DNA of 64,000 nt from Micavibrio aeruginosavorus EPB (GTDB taxonomy: Bacteria; Pseudomonadota; Alphaproteobacteria; Micavibrionales; Micavibrionaceae), in contig NC_020812.1 in NCBI RefSeq assembly GCF_000348745.1, forward strand, positions 2,117,444-2,181,443, read 5' to 3'. A program made the position numbers and the translations under genes. Every line of letters begins with the position of its first letter. The stretch's first letter is position 1. Shown here piece by piece: positions 56,634 to 64,000 of this stretch. The notes below the pieces were generated by a model. That model did not search any database, was not told where the DNA came from, and worked only from the letters and a program-made list of their open reading frames with translations.

Positions 56634-56688
56634 ATAGCCCTAAAGTGTGTTTTTGGCTAATTGGGTGTAAATGGGTGTCTTTTTGGAT

Positions 56689-57987
56689 CTAAGGCAGCTT
56701 TTTCGTTTCCAGCCACCTGCATTTGCCGCCGACCAGCGCGGCATCAGATCTGCGTATCCCGTTGGCAATCAGATCAATCACGCGGTCATCTTCCATGTAG
56801 CCATTGTGGGCCGACACGGGATTGGCAAAATTGGCGGTGTCAAAAATACTCCTCTCATGGGCAATGTTTAGGCTGATATTCGTGACCGCCGGGCAAATCC
56901 GGCTATCGATATTGCTGGTGGCATAATCCGATGCCACCGGATAGGAAAGGATGTCGTTCGGGTCGCTAAACGCGATGATATTCATGCGCCGAAGCACGCG
57001 GTCATCCGTCTTGTCACCACCAACCTCGCAATAGGCCTTTTCTTGCCCCGCCACGGCAGGCATGGAGCGTCCAGCCTGCAGCAGCGGCAACTGGTTTGCC
57101 AGCATGAAAACCGTGAATTCTTTGTCCTGCGCGGCTTTACTCCGCTTCGCATCATCCGGCCCTTTTTTGACTGTACCATTCAAGGCCACCAGATCGTGGA
57201 TCGTATCGATGGCAATGCGGCTCCCCAAGCTATGGGTCACGAAGTAATGGTCATCGCGCATCATATTCGCGTAAGTCGAATGCGGCCATTGGCGGCATTG
57301 ATGCACGCCGTCTTGCGGTAACTTGTCCCAATCATTCCCCAGCATCCAGCATACGGCCTGTGAAACCGACTCTGTGACCCTCTCATAGCCGTTGCCGTTA
57401 TAGATCAGCAGATCTGGCACGGTTTCATTCATCAGGTTCTTGAGCGACTTGTTTATGCTGGCTCTGGGCAAGCCTTCGTAATTGGCGGAATCCGCCATGA
57501 TGGCTTTCTTCTGCGGGTCGGTGATTGACGACCAGGTTAGTTCGTAAAAGATAAGCTGGCGTGCATTCTGGGCATCTGTGTGGCGACTGATTTTCAGTGT
57601 GCCAAGCGTGTGAGGCTGGTCGTCGGCCCACTGGATTTTATTGCTGTCCAACGTGATGGTTTTGACTGTGGAATCCACAATGTCGAGGCCTAAGTCCTCG
57701 AACAGCTTCTTTTGAAAGCGGCTGGAATAGCCCGGCAAGTGGCTGCTGACACCGTGAACCATCAGGATTTTGGTGACCTTGGGCGTGCTGGGGGCTTGCT
57801 CATCAAAGCTCTGCCGGATGCCGTCGAAAGCCGGGCCTTCGATTTCACACTGACGCGTATCCTTAACTTCCTCCTGATTGATGACGGCTTCCGTGACGCC
57901 CCGCGCGATACTGGAGCAACCGCCCAGCAACATAGGAGCCGTCAAAATCGCCAAGGAGGCCATATATTTTAAGTAAGATATCCGCAT
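56689..57987 (-). CDS. Lipoprotein with alpha/beta-hydrolase-like domain
   Basis: 432 residues. Lipobox LLGGC with Cys24. The strand-loop KILMVHGVSSHLPGYSS and the nucleophile-elbow-like VTHSLGSRIAID (Ser about 252) indicate an alpha/beta hydrolase. Several cysteines in the C-terminal half suggest disulfides. No RND partner of this kind is standard. It starts 13 bases after the outer-membrane channel gene and is the last gene of the efflux operon. Confidence 0.7.
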   Translation of the reverse strand: MRISYLKYMASLAILTAPMLLGGCSSIARGVTEAVINQEEVKDTRQCEIEGPAFDGIRQSFDEQAPSTPKVTKILMVHGVSSHLPGYSSRFQKKLFEDLGLDIVDSTVKTITLDSNKIQWADDQPHTLGTLKISRHTDAQNARQLIFYELTWSSITDPQKKAIMADSANYEGLPRASINKSLKNLMNETVPDLLIYNGNGYERVTESVSQAVCWMLGNDWDKLPQDGVHQCRQWPHSTYANMMRDDHYFVTHSLGSRIAIDTIHDLVALNGTVKKGPDDAKRSKAAQDKEFTVFMLANQLPLLQAGRSMPAVAGQEKAYCEVGGDKTDDRVLRRMNIIAFSDPNDILSYPVASDYATSNIDSRICPAVTNISLNIAHERSIFDTANFANPVSAHNGYMEDDRVIDLIANGIRRSDAALVGGKCRWLETKKLP

Positions 57988-58000
57988 CGCATTTGTCCTG

Positions 58001-59419
58001 TTAGTTTTTCCCTCCGCCCAAAACCTTGTAGAGAGTTACGAAATTCACCAGACGTTCCTGCTGAACAGCGATCTCGGATTGCTGGGCGTTGTAAAGTTGG
58101 CGCTGTGAGTCCAGCGCATTCAAATAACTGTCGATCCCTTGTTCATACCGAGCGCGGGAGATTTTGTAGGCATTGCCTGCAGCGGTGACCAGCGCGGTCT
58201 GGGCGGCAAGCTGCTCGGTGTAAGTGCCACGCGCGGCCAATTCGTCCGACACTTCACGGAAGGCCGTCTGGATGGCCTTGTCGTACTGCGCCACGGCGAT
58301 TTTCTGGGTGGCGGTCGCATTATCCAGATTGGCGACATTTCGCCCACCGCTAAAGATTGGCACGGTGATCTGCGGCACGAACGACCATGCCAGCGATGAT
58401 CCCGATTTGAAAAGGTCAGACAGGCTTTCACTGGCAAGCCCCGCCGATCCGGTCAGGCTGATCGTCGGGAAGAACGCGGCACGGGCTGCGCCGATATTGG
58501 CATTCGCCGCCTGCAACGTATGCTCGGCCTGCCGGATGTCCGGGCGCTCTAGCATAACGGCGGACGGCAAGCCCACAGGTAGTATTTCAGCCAATTCCAC
58601 CGTATCCAGCGTCAGGGCATCTAAAGCCGCCTCATCGGACTTTGCCCCCATCAGCAGTTCCAGCGCATTGCGATCCTGCGCTACGAGGCGAATATAACGG
58701 ACGCGGTTGGCACGGGCCGTTTCCACGGATGTCCGTGCCTGTTCGAGATCAAGCAGCGACGATATGCCGAGATCATGGCGGCGTACGATAAGGTTGTAGG
58801 ATTCCTGCTGTGCCTTAAGCGTATCCTCGGTAATAGTCAGGAGCTTTTTATCGGCCAGATAGGTGAGGTAAGCGTTAGCGGTTTCCGCAATCAAGGCTAT
58901 GCGTGCAGCACTCTGCGCTTCTTCGGTTGCAAAATACTCCTGCAGCGCCTTTTCATTCATGCTGCGGACGCGCCCGAACAAATCAAGCTCAAAGGCGGTG
59001 ATGCCAACATTGGCGCTGTAGGTGGAGGTTGTCATCTCCTGTCCGGTCATGGAGGCATTTTCCGGCACGCCTTGGCGCGTCATGCTGCCACCTGCGTTGA
59101 CGGATGGCACAAGGGCAGAACGCTCCACCCTGTAAACGGCGCGGGCTTGTTCAACCCGTAATGCGGCCACCCGCAAATCCCTGTTATTCTCCAGCGCCGT
59201 CTGGATGATTTGTTGCATCTGCGGGGACTGGAAGAACGATTGCCATGTGACAGCCGATATACTGGCTTGAGGATCGCTCATGCCGCCCGCATAGGCCTGT
59301 CCTTGCGGCCATTCCGCCGACACGGCCAAGTCCGGCCTTTTGTAGTCGGGAGCCATGGTGCAGCCCGCCAGCAGGGCTGCCGTGGCCGTCACCGTCAGAA
59401 GTGTTTTAGATAGGCTCAT
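58001..59419 (-). CDS. Outer-membrane efflux channel lipoprotein (OprM/NodT family)
   Basis: 472 residues from the ATG at 59419, with GGAGGG 8 bases upstream; the frame opens earlier with GTG. Lipobox LLAGC (Cys20). Two repeats of the TolC/OEP fold, with [35 protein letters not shown] and SVAVPVLP-type [36 protein letters not shown]. It forms the trimeric outer-membrane exit duct. The start overlaps the RND permease by 14 bases. Confidence 0.94.
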   Translation of the reverse strand: MSLSKTLLTVTATAALLAGCTMAPDYKRPDLAVSAEWPQGQAYAGGMSDPQASISAVTWQSFFQSPQMQQIIQTALENNRDLRVAALRVEQARAVYRVERSALVPSVNAGGSMTRQGVPENASMTGQEMTTSTYSANVGITAFELDLFGRVRSMNEKALQEYFATEEAQSAARIALIAETANAYLTYLADKKLLTITEDTLKAQQESYNLIVRRHDLGISSLLDLEQARTSVETARANRVRYIRLVAQDRNALELLMGAKSDEAALDALTLDTVELAEILPVGLPSAVMLERPDIRQAEHTLQAANANIGAARAAFFPTISLTGSAGLASESLSDLFKSGSSLAWSFVPQITVPIFSGGRNVANLDNATATQKIAVAQYDKAIQTAFREVSDELAARGTYTEQLAAQTALVTAAGNAYKISRARYEQGIDSYLNALDSQRQLYNAQQSEIAVQQERLVNFVTLYKVLGGGKN

Positions 59420-62400
59420 GATGACCACCCTCCGGTATTGCTGTCGCGGGCTTTTTCTTTTTCACAAAACGCGCCTGAATTACGATGAAGAACATCGGGA
59501 CGAAGAAGATAGCGAGGAACGTGGCGGAGATCATGCCGCCGATCACACCAATACCGATGGCGTTCTGGCTGGCCGACCCAGCGCCGCTGGCAATCGCGAG
59601 AGGCATTACACCCAGAATAAAAGCCAAGGACGTCATCAGGATCGGGCGCAGGCGTTGTTCTGCTGCATGCATGGTGGCCTCAAACAGATCAACCCCGCTG
59701 TCGTATTGCGCCTTGGCAAATTCAACGATCAGGATGGCGTTTTTGGCGGACAGGCCGATGGTCGTGAGCAAGCCCACCTGAAAATACACATCATTCGACA
59801 AGCCGCTGGCAAATGTCGCCACCACCGCGCCGAGGATACCCAGCGGCACGACCAGCATGACCGCAAATGGCACCGACCAGCTTTCATACAGCGCCGCAAG
59901 GCAAAGGAAGACGATCAGAAGAGAAAGTGCGTACAGCAGCATTGTTTGCGCTCCTGCGGCCCGTTCCTCGTAGGAAAGGCCTGACCATGCATAGCCGATG
60001 CCGTCAGGCAGTTTGGCTGCAATCTCTTCCATGGCGGCCATGGCATCGCCAGAGCTAACTCCTTGCGCGGGTGCACCCTGAATTTGCAGCGACGGCGTGC
60101 CATTGTAACGCTGCAGCTTGGGAGAGCCATACGACCATTCCGCCGTGGCAAAGCTGGAGAATGGCACCATATTGCCTTCCTGATTGCGGACAAACCATTT
60201 GTCGACATCATCAGGATTCATACGGTAAGACGCATCACCTTGCATAAACACGCGCTTGATCCGCCCCTCATGTGAGAAGTCATTAACGTATGACGATCCC
60301 CAAGCGGTCTGCAGCGTGGCATTGATCTGGGCGATGGACAGGCCTTGGGCGCTGGCTTTCTCGTGGTCGATATTGACCTTATATTCCGGCACATCCGGCA
60401 ACCCGTTCGGTCGCACACCCGCAAGACGAGGGTCTTGTGCCGCCATGCCGAGCAGCTGGTTTTGCGCGGCGACCAGCGCCTCATGTCCCAAACCCGCCTG
60501 ATCCAGCAATTGCAGTTCAAAACCGGACACGTTGCCCAGCGCCGTGATCGGCGGCGGATAAAAGGCATAAACGGAAGCATCCTTGATGGTCGACAAAGCT
60601 CCCATCGAGCGCCGCACGATATCGAAAAGGCTTTGCCCTTCGCCCGTGCGTTCGGCCCAATCCTTCAGCTGGATAAACACCACGCCAGAGTTCTGGCCGC
60701 GCCCGGCAAAGCTATAGCCGGTGACTGAGAAAAAGCCTTCGATGGTGTCTTGTGTAGCGAGGTACTGCTCGACCTTTTCCATGCTCTCCAGCGTCCGTTC
60801 AAGTGTCGAACCTGCAGGAGCCGCCACCTGTGCAAACATGATGCCCTGGTCTTCATCCGGCAGAAAGGCGGTGGGGATTTTGGTGAAGATGCCCGCCATC
60901 GCCACGATCAGGGCGAGGTAGATCAGCACAAAGCGCACCGAGCGCCGCGATACATACCCAGCGCTCTTGCCATAGCTTTTTTTGCTTCGTTCAAAAGTAC
61001 GGTTAAACCAGCCGAAGAAGCCCTTTTTGTCACCGTGGTGATCGGACGGCTTAAGAATGCTGGCGCACAAGGCGGGCGTTAGAATAACGGCCACCAGCAC
61101 CGACAATGCCATCGCCGAAACGATGGTCAGCGAAAACTGGCGGTAGATAGCGCCTGTCGAACCACTAAAGAAGGCCATTGGCACAAACACTGCCGAAAGC
61201 ACCAGCGCAATACCCACCAGCGCCCCGGTGATCTGCTTCATGGATTTCTTCGTAGCTTCGCGCGGCGGCAGCTTTTCCTCTTCCATGAGGCGCTCGACGT
61301 TCTCGACCACGACAATGGCATCATCCACCAACAAGCCGATGGCCAGCACCATGGCGAACATGGTCAGCGTATTGATGGAATACCCGAATATGGCCAGTAC
61401 GCCGAACGTCCCCAGCAACACGACAGGCACGGCAATCGTCGGGATCAGCGTGGCACGGAGGTTTTGCATGAACAGGAACATGACGGCCACCACCAGCACG
61501 ATGGCTTCGATCAACGTCATAACGACACTTTTGATGGAGAGCTCAACGAAAGGCGTGGTGTCGTAAGGATAAACGACCTTCATATCCTTGGGCATGAAAC
61601 GCTCCAGCTCCGCCACTTTCTCCTTCACCAGCCGCGAGGTTTCCAGCGCGTTGGCTCCGGTTGCCAAGCTCACGGCCATGCCCGATGCGGCCTTGCCCCT
61701 GTAGCGCGTGATCATGCTGTAGTCCTGCGCTCCCAGCTCTACTCGCGCCACATCCTTCAGGCGGACTTGAGAGCCGTCTTTATTCACCCGCAGGAAAATG
61801 TTTTCGAATTGCTCTGCTGTTTTTAGGCGTGATTGCGCGGAGATCGTCGCATTCAGTCTTTGACCTTTGACGGCGGGAACGCCCCCAAGCTGACCGGAGG
61901 AAACGTCAGCATTTTGAGCGCGCACCGCCGCCACCACCTCGGTCGTGGTCATGTTGTAGCTGTGCATTTTGTCAGGATCGAGCCAGATGCGCATGGCGTG
62001 GGGCGGGCCAAAGACCGTCATATTGCCAACGCCCTGCACACGGCTGAGAGGATCGACCAGCCTTGAATTCACATAGTCGCCAATCTCCTCCTGCGTCATT
62101 TCGCCGTTATCAGAATAGAAGGAAATCACCATCAAGAAGCCGGACTGGCCCTTCGACACCGTAATGCCTTGGCGCTGCACTTCTTCAGGAAATAGCGCCA
62201 TCGCTGCCTGCAGCTTGTTTTGCACCTGTACCTGTGCGGTGTCTGGGTCGGCTTCAGGTTCGAAGGTCAGCGTCACGCCGACATTGCCGGAGGAGTCGCT
62301 TGATGAGGAAAAGTAGCGAAGGTAATCGATGCCCGTCAGGCGCTGCTCAATAACCTGTGTCACGCTGTTTTCCAGCGTTTCAGCAGATGCACCGGGATAC

Positions 62401-62543
62401 GATGCGCTGATTGAGACCGTAGGTGGAGCGATTTGTGGATATTGTTCAATGGGCAGGGTGAATATCGATAGTAACCCGCCCAGCATGATCAGGATCGAAA
62501 TAACCCATGCAAAAACGGGACGATCAATAAAAAACTGGGCCAT
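59406..62543 (-). CDS. RND multidrug efflux permease (HAE1, AcrB/MexB/AcrD type)
   Basis: 1045 residues, typical of Acr[25 protein letters not shown] at the N terminus, TM4 with [14 protein letters not shown], twelve helices and two porter loops. Distinct from the pump at 30619, with a short [19 protein letters not shown] segment in the second loop typical of the AcrB subgroup. It is in a complete operon: adaptor 6 bases upstream, channel overlapping its end. Confidence 0.95.
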   Translation of the reverse strand: MAQFFIDRPVFAWVISILIMLGGLLSIFTLPIEQYPQIAPPTVSISASYPGASAETLENSVTQVIEQRLTGIDYLRYFSSSSDSSGNVGVTLTFEPEADPDTAQVQVQNKLQAAMALFPEEVQRQGITVSKGQSGFLMVISFYSDNGEMTQEEIGDYVNSRLVDPLSRVQGVGNMTVFGPPHAMRIWLDPDKMHSYNMTTTEVVAAVRAQNADVSSGQLGGVPAVKGQRLNATISAQSRLKTAEQFENIFLRVNKDGSQVRLKDVARVELGAQDYSMITRYRGKAASGMAVSLATGANALETSRLVKEKVAELERFMPKDMKVVYPYDTTPFVELSIKSVVMTLIEAIVLVVAVMFLFMQNLRATLIPTIAVPVVLLGTFGVLAIFGYSINTLTMFAMVLAIGLLVDDAIVVVENVERLMEEEKLPPREATKKSMKQITGALVGIALVLSAVFVPMAFFSGSTGAIYRQFSLTIVSAMALSVLVAVILTPALCASILKPSDHHGDKKGFFGWFNRTFERSKKSYGKSAGYVSRRSVRFVLIYLALIVAMAGIFTKIPTAFLPDEDQGIMFAQVAAPAGSTLERTLESMEKVEQYLATQDTIEGFFSVTGYSFAGRGQNSGVVFIQLKDWAERTGEGQSLFDIVRRSMGALSTIKDASVYAFYPPPITALGNVSGFELQLLDQAGLGHEALVAAQNQLLGMAAQDPRLAGVRPNGLPDVPEYKVNIDHEKASAQGLSIAQINATLQTAWGSSYVNDFSHEGRIKRVFMQGDASYRMNPDDVDKWFVRNQEGNMVPFSSFATAEWSYGSPKLQRYNGTPSLQIQGAPAQGVSSGDAMAAMEEIAAKLPDGIGYAWSGLSYEERAAGAQTMLLYALSLLIVFLCLAALYESWSVPFAVMLVVPLGILGAVVATFASGLSNDVYFQVGLLTTIGLSAKNAILIVEFAKAQYDSGVDLFEATMHAAEQRLRPILMTSLAFILGVMPLAIASGAGSASQNAIGIGVIGGMISATFLAIFFVPMFFIVIQARFVKKKKPATAIPEGGHHEPI

Positions 62544-62549
62544 GATCTT

Positions 62550-63716
62550 TTAATCCTGCTTCTTGTTAAGGGTGGCTGTAGATTGCTCTACCGCTTTCAC
62601 GGCGGTGTCGGGCTTGAGTTTTTGCCCACCCTCAACGACCACGCGATCTCCAGCGCTCAGGCCTTCCGCAACTAGCCAGCGATCCCCGACCACCCGCGAC
62701 ACAGTAATGGGACGGATTTGTGCCTTATCGTCCTCGCCAATGCGCCAGACAGTCGTGGAGCCATCGGCATTGCGGGTTACGGCCTGCTGCGATACCAGAA
62801 TGGCATCAGCCTTTTGAGCCTGCGTCACACGCGCTTTCACAAACAAGCCCGGCAACAGATCGATTTTCGGATTCTCAAACAGGATGCGCAGTTGCACCGT
62901 CCCCGTTCCCTGATCGACGGTCACATCGGCAAATTGCAGAAGACCTTGTTCGCTGTAGGGTTCGCTTTCCCCCTCAATGGTCAGTGTGGCGGAGGCCTGC
63001 GCTGATGCCGAACCGCCATTTTCAAGAAAACGCTGCATCCGGCGCAGATCTGCGACCGATTGAGTAACGTCTACGTAAATTTTGTCCAGTTGCTGCACAA
63101 CAGCCAGCGGCGCGGCCTGTTCTGCCGTAACCAGCGCACCTTCTGTCACTGAGGATTTACCAATGCGGCCAGAGATGGGAGAAAACACTTTTGTGTAATC
63201 CAGATTGATCTTGGCCCTTGCAACGGCGGCTTTGGCAATCGCTACATCGGCCTTGCTCTGCTGCAGGGTGGCAACGATATCGTCGTATTCCTGCTTACTC
63301 ACACCGCCAATCTTTACCAGCTCGGCGTAACGCGCGGTCTTGGCCTCTGTGGATTTGATATTGGCCTCGGCCTTCTCCAAGTCAGCCATCGCGCTATCAT
63401 AGGTCGCCTTATAGGGAGCCGGGTCAATCTGGTAAAGCTGCTGGCCTTCCTTAACGTCACTGCCTTCCTCAAATAGGCGCTTGGTCACGATGCCGCTGAC
63501 CTGTGGGCGAATTTCCGCAATCTTGAACGCCTGCGTCCGGCCCGGCAGCTCCTGATACAGATCAATGTTTTCTGGCTTAAGTGTCACGACAGCAACGTCA
63601 ACGACCCGCGCCGCCGATTGCTGCGCTGTTTTCTGGCCTTTGTCATCTGAGGGCCACCAGATATAAGCCCCAACGCCCACCAGCAGCATCATGGCTACGA
63701 TTGCCAGTTTCTTCAT
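62550..63716 (-). CDS. RND membrane-fusion protein (AcrA type)
   Basis: 388 residues. A hydrophobic N-terminal signal/anchor (3-20) is followed by the lipoyl motif IRPQVSGIVTKRLFEEGSDVKEGQQLYQIDPAPYKATYDSA, a coiled-coil hairpin, then KVFSPISGRIGKSSVTEGALVTAEQ and a beta-barrel. It links inner-membrane pump and outer channel. It is first gene of the four-gene operon; the ATG is preceded by an AT-rich promoter region containing a palindrome. Confidence 0.93.
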   Translation of the reverse strand: MKKLAIVAMMLLVGVGAYIWWPSDDKGQKTAQQSAARVVDVAVVTLKPENIDLYQELPGRTQAFKIAEIRPQVSGIVTKRLFEEGSDVKEGQQLYQIDPAPYKATYDSAMADLEKAEANIKSTEAKTARYAELVKIGGVSKQEYDDIVATLQQSKADVAIAKAAVARAKINLDYTKVFSPISGRIGKSSVTEGALVTAEQAAPLAVVQQLDKIYVDVTQSVADLRRMQRFLENGGSASAQASATLTIEGESEPYSEQGLLQFADVTVDQGTGTVQLRILFENPKIDLLPGLFVKARVTQAQKADAILVSQQAVTRNADGSTTVWRIGEDDKAQIRPITVSRVVGDRWLVAEGLSAGDRVVVEGGQKLKPDTAVKAVEQSTATLNKKQD

Positions 63717-63761
63717 CGGGGACGCACTCCTCGTTAAGTGATTGAAATGCCAAAAATAGCG

Positions 63762-63775
63762 ACATTATTTAATGT
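63762..63775. promoter_or_regulatory. Palindrome upstream of the efflux operon
   Basis: ACATTA-TT-TAATGT, a perfect 6-2-6 palindrome 46 bases before the adaptor ATG in an AT-rich stretch, the usual place for a TetR- or MarR-type operator. No regulator gene lies next to it inside the window. Confidence 0.45.
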
Positions 63776-63812
63776 TGTAAATGTATTATTTCATGTTTAT
63801 CATTAAAAAACA

Positions 63813-63843
63813 CATAAAAAAAGACCCCGCGTTGGTGGGGTCT
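63813..63843 (-). terminator. Terminator after the PAS-fragment gene
   Basis: AGACCCC / GGGGTCT with an 8-base loop. On the minus strand it ends in TTTTTTT, about 20 bases past the stop of the gene entering from the right. Confidence 0.75.
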
Positions 63844-63861
63844 CAATTTACTGCGTTAAGC

Positions 63862-64000
63862 CTATTCCCTGCCAAATAACTCTGATGTGTTAATGGTTCT
63901 CGACAAACATCTGTGGTTTTTGTCTTTTATCTCATCCAGCGCGTAGCCCAGCGCAGTTAAAAAATTGTCATTTGCCCAGAGGATTTTGCCGTCCCTATCA
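63862..64000 (-). CDS. 3' part of a PAS-domain protein (continues beyond the window)
   Basis: 45 codons up to a TAG at 63862-63864. The segment DRDGKILWANDNFLTALGYALDEIK is a clear PAS signature and resembles the PAS domains of the chemoreceptor at 48934. It then diverges into RTINTSELFGRE and stops, in mid-domain. It is therefore a truncated PAS protein or the end of a broken receptor gene. The 5' part lies to the right of the window. Confidence 0.7.
   Translation of the reverse strand, partial: DRDGKILWANDNFLTALGYALDEIKDKNHRCLSRTINTSELFGRE

Overview
The window looks like chromosome from an alphaproteobacterium of moderate GC. This is inferred from the divergent but complete tuf / tRNA-Trp / secE / nusG region, the SpoVR-YeaH-PrkA operon, the BigR/SqrR-type ArsR regulator paired with a rhodanese, and the FurA-KatG pair. 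Overall content would fit the Micavibrionales/Rhodospirillales area, but no single gene proves that. Most of the window is well-behaved core sequence with short gaps and strong hairpin terminators.

Layout. 49-9433: nusG, secE, tRNA-Trp and tuf, all on the minus strand, with dusB (plus strand) and the stress operon spoVR-yeaH-prkA inserted between them. 9541-13732: a multi-pass membrane protein, a periplasmic sensor-like protein coupled to a chemoreceptor, and a small lipoprotein. 13835-24889: an AT-richer integrative element of about 11 kb in the 3' end of a tRNA-Gly(TCC) gene. It has matching direct repeats at both ends, a P4-type integrase, an AlpA-like regulator and a RepA-like ATPase. Its cargo looks like phage defence: an ApeA-like HEPN protein, a KAP P-loop NTPase, an AAA-Toprim protein and a HEPN-like protein. 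It also holds a non-coding, strongly structured stretch that ends in its own terminator. 25102-34908: an RTX-like protein facing a secreted zincin, a four-gene operon (CDF transporter, glucokinase, polysaccharide deacetylase, SAM-hydroxide adenosyltransferase-like), and an RND efflux pump without an outer-membrane channel. 35116-38940: a hybrid histidine kinase with two response-regulator proteins. 39119-45216: persulfide-type regulation, small stress proteins, Tag, an alcohol dehydrogenase and a CorC-like protein. 45348-50628: katG-fur, a Tsx-like porin and a triple-PAS chemoreceptor with a 19-base homopolymer near its 3' end. 51048-56548: a second defence-like cluster with DUF4238, an unknown protein, a divergent zinc-hook AAA ATPase and HipBA with its operator. 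56689-63775: a complete tripartite RND efflux operon with an added lipoprotein hydrolase. The right edge cuts a PAS fragment.

Best candidates for undescribed biology are the orphan-terminated structured RNA and its two small membrane proteins inside the tRNA-Gly island, and the divergent AAA/DUF4238 locus, whose two promoters share one -35 region and are threaded by three regularly spaced repeats. Two further points may reflect real variation or assembly error: the fur frame appears broken just after a leaderless start, and the chemoreceptor carries a long A/T run.
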